Assembly (NCBI GenBank): GCA_965206395.1
Contig: CBDBJK010000037.1
Coordinates: 1 to 64,000 of the forward strand
Direction of reading: 5' to 3'
Length of the DNA: 64,000 nucleotides
Source: CBDBJK01 sp965206395
Lineage (GTDB): Bacteria > Chloroflexota > Dehalococcoidia > Lucifugimonadales > CATOSD01
Both the position numbers and the translations under genes were made by a program. Of this stretch, positions 59,860-64,000 are shown in pieces. The notes under the pieces are model-generated. The model saw only the letters and a program-made list of their open reading frames with translations. It ran no database searches and had not been told where the DNA came from. Each line of letters starts with the position of its first letter. The first letter of the stretch is position 1.

Positions 59860-61157
59860 AATACTTCCTCCGGCCAGTCTAGCATTTGTGTCTCCACCAC
59901 CTCCCCAGCATCCTTTCGAGGCAAATCCTCAGGGCATATAGCCAGTCCATTAGCGCGAGCCATTGAGGTCAGCAGGTTCGACCCCTGGTCGCCCGTAAGC
60001 CGCGCGTGATATTTCCCGTTGCGCTTCGTGACTATTGCTCTCGCGTAGACTCTGCGGCCATCGGGGTTGTCTATCGGCTTGTCCAGAATGGCCTCTACGG
60101 TTGGCTTTTCAATGCCTGGCTTTCCCAGCATCTTAAGTATGGCGGCGCGACCAAACTGCTCGAAGGCAACAAGCGCGCTCACAGGGTTACCGGGTAGGCC
60201 CAGATGCGGAACCTGCCTGCCATCAGGAGCGGTCAAAATCCCGAAGGCAAGAGGCTTGGCCGGACGCATCTTCACCGACCAGAAATCTATCTTGCCATGC
60301 TGTGCCAGAACGTCCTTGACCATATCGTAGTCGCCCTTGGACACACCGGCAGAGGTTATGAGTATATCAGACTCCAGCCCTTCCCGCAGCTTGGAATTCA
60401 TCGAATCCAGGTTATCTCTGGCGATGCCGAGCAGCTTGGGCACGCCACCGTAGCGCAGCACGCCAGCGGCCACGCTATAGTTGTTGCTATTGAATATCTT
60501 CCCCGCGCCGTACTCGTCACCCGGTTCAAGCAGTTCGTTTCCAGTAGCAAGAATCGCCACGATTGGCCGACGCACTACCTTTACCGTGCCGTAACCCAGT
60601 GACGCCAGCACTCCGATTTCCGGCGGACGCAGCACCGCGCCCTTTTCCAGAACTAGCTGACTCTTACGAACGTCCTGCCCTGCCGGACGGATTTCAGCGC
60701 CAACACGGACTTCTAGATTGATCCCTATCTCCGACAGGCTCTGACCGGAGTTGCGGCGAGCAATCTCATCTGTGTCCTCGAAAGGGACTATGGCATCGGC
60801 TCCCCTGGGCACGGGCGCGCCTGTCATTATACGAACCGCCGTGCCCGGTGTCACCTCGTCGTGTGGAAGCTCGCCCGCCGCCACAGAGCCGACCACACGC
60901 AGCGTCACCGGCGAGCCTTCGGATGCTCCCACGACGCTGCTTGCCTGCACCGCGTAGCCGTCCATCGCCGAGTTGTCCAGCGGCGGGATATCATACCGCG
61001 AAACGGCGTCCTCAGCCAGCACCTGACCTAGCGCTTCCAGAATTGGCTTTTCCTCCGGCTCAAGCACGTGGAAGAAGCTGAGGATGCGTTCAAGGGCCTC
61101 CTCTACACTAAGCATGGACTCGTTGTGATGTCGGTGTACGTGCGTATGTTGTGTCAT
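59856..61157 (-). CDS. moeA: Molybdopterin molybdotransferase
   Basis: 433 residues from ATG 61157; GAGGAA precedes it, and upstream frame to 61172 has TTG only. Motifs: DIPPLDNSAMDGYAVQASSV near residue 55, GTAVRIMTGAPVPRGADAIVPFEDT near 100, RPIVAILATGNELLEPG near 195, ILITSAGVSKGDYDMVKDVL near 245 and FGILTAPDGRQVPHLGLPGNPVSALVAFEQF near 290. The enzyme inserts molybdate into adenylated molybdopterin. The N-terminal HTHVHRHH stretch is His-rich and may bind metal. The gene is followed by a coupled 153-residue gene. Confidence 0.93.
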   Translation of the reverse strand: MTQHTHVHRHHNESMLSVEEALERILSFFHVLEPEEKPILEALGQVLAEDAVSRYDIPPLDNSAMDGYAVQASSVVGASEGSPVTLRVVGSVAAGELPHDEVTPGTAVRIMTGAPVPRGADAIVPFEDTDEIARRNSGQSLSEIGINLEVRVGAEIRPAGQDVRKSQLVLEKGAVLRPPEIGVLASLGYGTVKVVRRPIVAILATGNELLEPGDEYGAGKIFNSNNYSVAAGVLRYGGVPKLLGIARDNLDSMNSKLREGLESDILITSAGVSKGDYDMVKDVLAQHGKIDFWSVKMRPAKPLAFGILTAPDGRQVPHLGLPGNPVSALVAFEQFGRAAILKMLGKPGIEKPTVEAILDKPIDNPDGRRVYARAIVTKRNGKYHARLTGDQGSNLLTSMARANGLAICPEDLPRKDAGEVVETQMLDWPEEVF

Positions 61158-61391
61158 GACGTTCCTCGACAAGTGCTGGACGTTTTCAGGCTAGTCTCGA
61201 TGGCATACTCCTCGCAAACTATATTATACGGAATATCTACGAATCACGCCTGCGGTTTGCGGCCCCACGCCGACATTACAAGAAACCAGCGGGTTGCGAA
61301 GGATGGGTTGTCCCACAGGCGGAGCGCATCCTCAAACTCTTGCTCAAATCTCTACCCTCTAAGTTCCGCCGACCTCTCAACGCATATCAAC

Positions 61392-61658
61392 TCAGCCAAG
61401 CGAGTATATATCTCCTCTCGGGCCGATAGCGATGACATTTACTATGCGCGCTTCTCCTTCCACGTTGAACAGCACTCTAAGATCGCCCACTCGATACCGA
61501 TATAGTCCCTTTCTTCCGCGAATTGGTTTCACATGAAGAGCGTTGAAAGGATTCTGACTCATGTCCTCAAAGCATTCATTCAACCGTTTGGCTGTATTTG
61601 AATTTACTCGTTGATAATAGCGATTGGCGCGCCTGGAAAGCCGAATCTCATACATCAC
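61392..61658 (-). CDS. RelE/ParE-type toxin
   Basis: 88 residues. MYEIRLSRRANRYYQRVNSNTAKRL and the C-terminal YRYRVGDLRVLFNVEGEARIVNVIAIGPRGDIY match the RelE/StbE fold, with the conserved Arg residues and the G-D-L-R-V-x-F motif. RelE toxins cut mRNA in the ribosomal A site. It overlaps the antitoxin by 11 bases. It is transcribed downstream of it, as expected for a type II toxin-antitoxin pair. Confidence 0.88.
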   Translation of the reverse strand: MMYEIRLSRRANRYYQRVNSNTAKRLNECFEDMSQNPFNALHVKPIRGRKGLYRYRVGDLRVLFNVEGEARIVNVIAIGPRGDIYSLG

Positions 61659-61854
61659 TTCGTTTTACGTCTTCCCACCTCACCCACTCATCGCGCCGAA
61701 CCTCCTCCTCTCCCTTTTTGACTTCCCGCCACTCTTTTTCAGTCAACTCATCGGGTTCGCTCAATAAAACCTTCACGAAGCTCAGGACTTCCTCCAAATC
61801 CTCATCGACCAGTGACCTCAAAAGCTGATTTAACTGCTCTCTTGAGTTACTCAT
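61648..61854 (-). CDS. Antitoxin partner of the RelE-type toxin
   Basis: 68 residues. A helical, acidic protein (LLRSLVDEDLEEVLSFVKVLL, then EPDELTEKEWREVKKGEEEV) with the size and place of a Phd/AbrB-like or CopG-like antitoxin; no clear DNA-binding fold is read. It overlaps the toxin gene downstream by 11 bases and is 11 bases past the pheT stop. Such antitoxins bind their toxin and repress their promoter. The pair may stabilise the chromosome region or act under stress. Confidence 0.75.
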   Translation of the reverse strand: MSNSREQLNQLLRSLVDEDLEEVLSFVKVLLSEPDELTEKEWREVKKGEEEVRRDEWVRWEDVKRSDV

Positions 61855-61864
61855 GTTTAAGCCT

Positions 61865-64000
61865 CTACCCTCGTAACTCCGCGCCGACCTCTCGCTGAAG
61901 CTGACGCAGGATGTCGCTCTGGAATTTGTCCACCTGCTCTGATGTCAGCGTTTCTCTGTTCGACTGGAACACAATCCTGTACGCTACGGACTTCTTGCCA
62001 GTCGGCACACCCTTGCCCGAGTAAACGTCGAAAGGAGTGCTGCGCACCACCAAGTTGTGACGATCAATGATGAACTGGATTCTGGACGACGACACATCGG
62101 CATCCACGACCAGGGCCAGGTCTCGATAGGACTCAGGGAAGCGGCTGGCGCTCTGATAGCGCCGCGCCGTCTGCGGCATCGCCTGATTCAGGGCTTCGAC
62201 GTCGATCTCGAAAATCGCTACAGGGCTGCCCTCCAGGTCGAAGCTCTCCAGAACTTTGGGGTGGACTTCGCCTATTACGCCAATCGTGATGTCGTCATAC
62301 ACCAGCCGCGCCGTCCTGCCGGGGTGCATCATGGAGACTTCGGACGGCTCGTACTTTACCTGGACTCCAACCTGACCGAACACCGATTCCAGCACACCCT
62401 TCGCGTCGAAGAAGCCCATGTCCCCCTGGGGGGCTAACCACGACGTAGTGGAGCGAGGCCCCGACAACACGCCGACAAGCATCTCTTTCTCGTTGGGGAG
62501 GTCTCTCTCCTTCGCTTCCTCTTTGGGCAGATATACGCGCCCTAGCTCGAATATCCTGATGCCATCGCTCTGGGATATGCGACGATTGGAAGCTAGCGTC
62601 TCAAGCACGTTCCCCTTCAGGCTCGTCCTGAGATACTCGAAGTCGCCGCTCATAGGGTTGGCAATCCTCAGGGGCTCCGATGCGCCGTCCATGGCGTCAA
62701 CCTTCTGAAGCGTATCAAGCGTGGTCAGCGAATAGGAGATGGTCTCGCGCATACCCGCAGAGGCAAGATGATCTTTGATGCTCTCCTTGAGCGCTCTGAG
62801 CGGCTGAGGCTCGTGGTGTGGCACAGGGGCCGATAGCATCGTTGTCGGAATGGTGTCGTAGCCGACGACGCGCGCGACCTCTTCAATCAGGTCTTCCTCT
62901 ATGGATATGTCCGAACGCCAGTAGGGGGCCTTCATCCAGAGGGTGTTGGCGCGTTCTGGAGCAGGCGCAGCCTCGACAGCCTCTATCAGGTCTATCAGCC
63001 CCGCCGGTTCTTTGGCGCGCTCGAAGCCCAACGAGTTCAGCACGCCTTCGACCCTGGACATGCTGTAGTCTACGCCGAGGACTTGCTTGATACGGCTGCG
63101 GCTTATCTTGACCACCGGAGGCTCTTTTCGCCCCGGATAGAGGTCTATTATGCCCTTGGCCGCCTTGCCTCCAGCAATCTCAAGTATAAGCTGAGTGGCT
63201 CTCCTCAAGCCCCGTTCGGCAAGCTCCGCCCGTATACCGCGCTCGAACCGGTAGGATGCGTCGGTATTCATCCTGAGCGCGGAGCGAGTGCGGCGAGTGT
63301 TTATGGCGTTGAAGTTGGCTGACTCTAGCAGCACCGACGTGGTATTCTCGTCCATCTCGCTGTTGGCCCCGCCCATGACTCCCGCAAGGCCAACGGCATC
63401 GTTAGAGTCTGCGATGGTGAGCATAGGCGGGTTCAGCGTGCGACGCTCGCCGTCCAGCGTCACAAGCGTCTCGCCGGGACGCGCGGCCCTCACGATGATC
63501 GTCTTGTCCCTGACGTTATCGTAATCGAACGCATGCAATGGTTGGCCGTACTCAAGCATGACGTAGTTGGTGATGTCCACGACGTTGTTGATGGGACGCT
63601 GCCCCGCATTGGTGAGGGCGTCTTGCATCCACTGGGGCGATGGGCCAATCTTGATTCCGGTTATGAGGCTCGCGGTGTAGCGATAGCACAAATCTGGGTC
63701 GGCAATCTCGATTCTGACCAGGTCTTCGATTGGAAGGCCTTCCTCTGGATAGGACAGGTCTGGCTCGGTCATTTGCTCGCCTGTGAGCGCGGCGACCTCG
63801 TGGGCGATGCCCAGCACAGAGAGGCAGTCAGGTCTGTTGGGAGTCACCTCGACATCGAGAACAGCATCGCCAAGGTAGTCCACAAGAGGCATGCCTACCG
63901 GAGCGTCGTCGTCGAGAACCAGGATGCCATCATGGTCTTCGCCAATGCCAAGCTCAAGCACGGAGCACACCATGCCCGCGGACTCTACGCCCCGTATCTT
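61865..64000 (-). CDS. pheT: Phenylalanyl-tRNA synthetase beta subunit, 5' end outside window
   Basis: The frame is open to the right edge; 711 codons are present, and the missing N-terminus would hold about 80-90 residues. EVTPNRPDCLSVLGIAHEVAALTGE in the tRNA-binding/EMAP-like part, then the B3/B4 editing region (MLEYGQPLHAFDYDN, TLDGERRTLNPPML, VGLAGVMGG), the B5 region (VVKISRSRIKQVLGVDY), the inactive catalytic-like domain (IRIFELGRVYLP) and the C-terminal FDX-ACB anticodon domain (FPESYRDLALVVDADVSSSRI) follow in order. It forms the alpha2-beta2 PheRS. pheS should lie beyond the right edge. Confidence 0.96.
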   Translation of the reverse strand, partial: KIRGVESAGMVCSVLELGIGEDHDGILVLDDDAPVGMPLVDYLGDAVLDVEVTPNRPDCLSVLGIAHEVAALTGEQMTEPDLSYPEEGLPIEDLVRIEIADPDLCYRYTASLITGIKIGPSPQWMQDALTNAGQRPINNVVDITNYVMLEYGQPLHAFDYDNVRDKTIIVRAARPGETLVTLDGERRTLNPPMLTIADSNDAVGLAGVMGGANSEMDENTTSVLLESANFNAINTRRTRSALRMNTDASYRFERGIRAELAERGLRRATQLILEIAGGKAAKGIIDLYPGRKEPPVVKISRSRIKQVLGVDYSMSRVEGVLNSLGFERAKEPAGLIDLIEAVEAAPAPERANTLWMKAPYWRSDISIEEDLIEEVARVVGYDTIPTTMLSAPVPHHEPQPLRALKESIKDHLASAGMRETISYSLTTLDTLQKVDAMDGASEPLRIANPMSGDFEYLRTSLKGNVLETLASNRRISQSDGIRIFELGRVYLPKEEAKERDLPNEKEMLVGVLSGPRSTTSWLAPQGDMGFFDAKGVLESVFGQVGVQVKYEPSEVSMMHPGRTARLVYDDITIGVIGEVHPKVLESFDLEGSPVAIFEIDVEALNQAMPQTARRYQSASRFPESYRDLALVVDADVSSSRIQFIIDRHNLVVRSTPFDVYSGKGVPTGKKSVAYRIVFQSNRETLTSEQVDKFQSDILRQLQREVGAELRG

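Noticed and set aside
61158..61391. Molybdenum-cofactor riboswitch before moeA
   Set aside because: I looked for the expected paired elements and found no convincing match; only an ordinary leader of about 230 bases is seen.

Overview
The window reads as a chromosomal segment of an uncultured bacterium. It is most likely a Chloroflexota of the Dehalococcoidia/SAR202 type; this is an inference from gene content, not a placement. The clues are four luciferase-like (LLM) flavin/F420 oxidoreductases, a tandem CaiB/BaiF CoA-transferase, VOC, RidA, HIT and amidohydrolase genes, a DUF5679 zinc-ribbon protein, DUF3179, a PAC2 protein, a GerW-type protein, a T-box leader, and many Thr/Pro-rich lipoproteins. 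No phage genes, CRISPR array, rRNA or replication origin are seen.

Layout. 1-11 kb: a VCBS-repeat protein cut by the window edge, a lipoprotein peroxiredoxin-like gene with an in-frame TGA exactly at the catalytic Cys (probable selenoprotein with a SECIS-like hairpin), DUF5679, then a decayed stretch (LLM oxidoreductase with an amber codon, M20 peptidase with two frameshifts, HU with one frameshift, two genes reduced to their ends) mixed with intact recQ, panE and a phosphodiesterase. 11-17 kb: accessory metabolism (CoA-transferase, metallophosphoesterase, HpcH/HpaI aldolase, HD, HIT, RidA and VOC proteins). 17.2-23.8 kb: an insertion-sequence cluster (an IS1202-like element, IS630, two IS5/IS427-like copies) around a cupin, an MBL-fold hydrolase and a damaged response regulator. 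24-27 kb: secreted proteins and an unrecognised conserved protein.

27-34 kb is the best-ordered block: a sigma70-like promoter, a tryptophan T-box leader, then trpS-trpE-trpG-trpD-(HicB-like)-(HAD)-trpC-trpF, all on the minus strand and tightly spaced. One T-box could therefore sense uncharged tRNA-Trp for both charging and synthesis; trpA and trpB are not in the window. 34.8-37.8 kb: coaBC and coaX (coenzyme A synthesis) separated by an IS5-type element. 38-47 kb: a NYN-OST-HTH protein, a CopD-like membrane protein, LLM oxidoreductases, beta-propeller proteins, an amidohydrolase and tRNA-Lys. 47-58 kb: PAC2, a DUF3179 lipoprotein split by an IS630 element, ScyD/ScyE, an aldolase, PAP2, ilvE, an RTX-repeat protein and an alpha/beta hydrolase. 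58-64 kb: a small basic protein, moeA with a partner gene, a RelE-type toxin-antitoxin pair and pheT, cut by the window end.

Two themes run through the window. First, many host genes carry single-base indels, often in short homopolymers. This may be genuine gene decay in an IS-rich genome or uncorrected long-read error; read support would decide. Second, insertion sequences sit at telling sites: between a Shine-Dalgarno and its start codon, between coaX and coaBC, inside DUF3179, and stacked at one TA dinucleotide.
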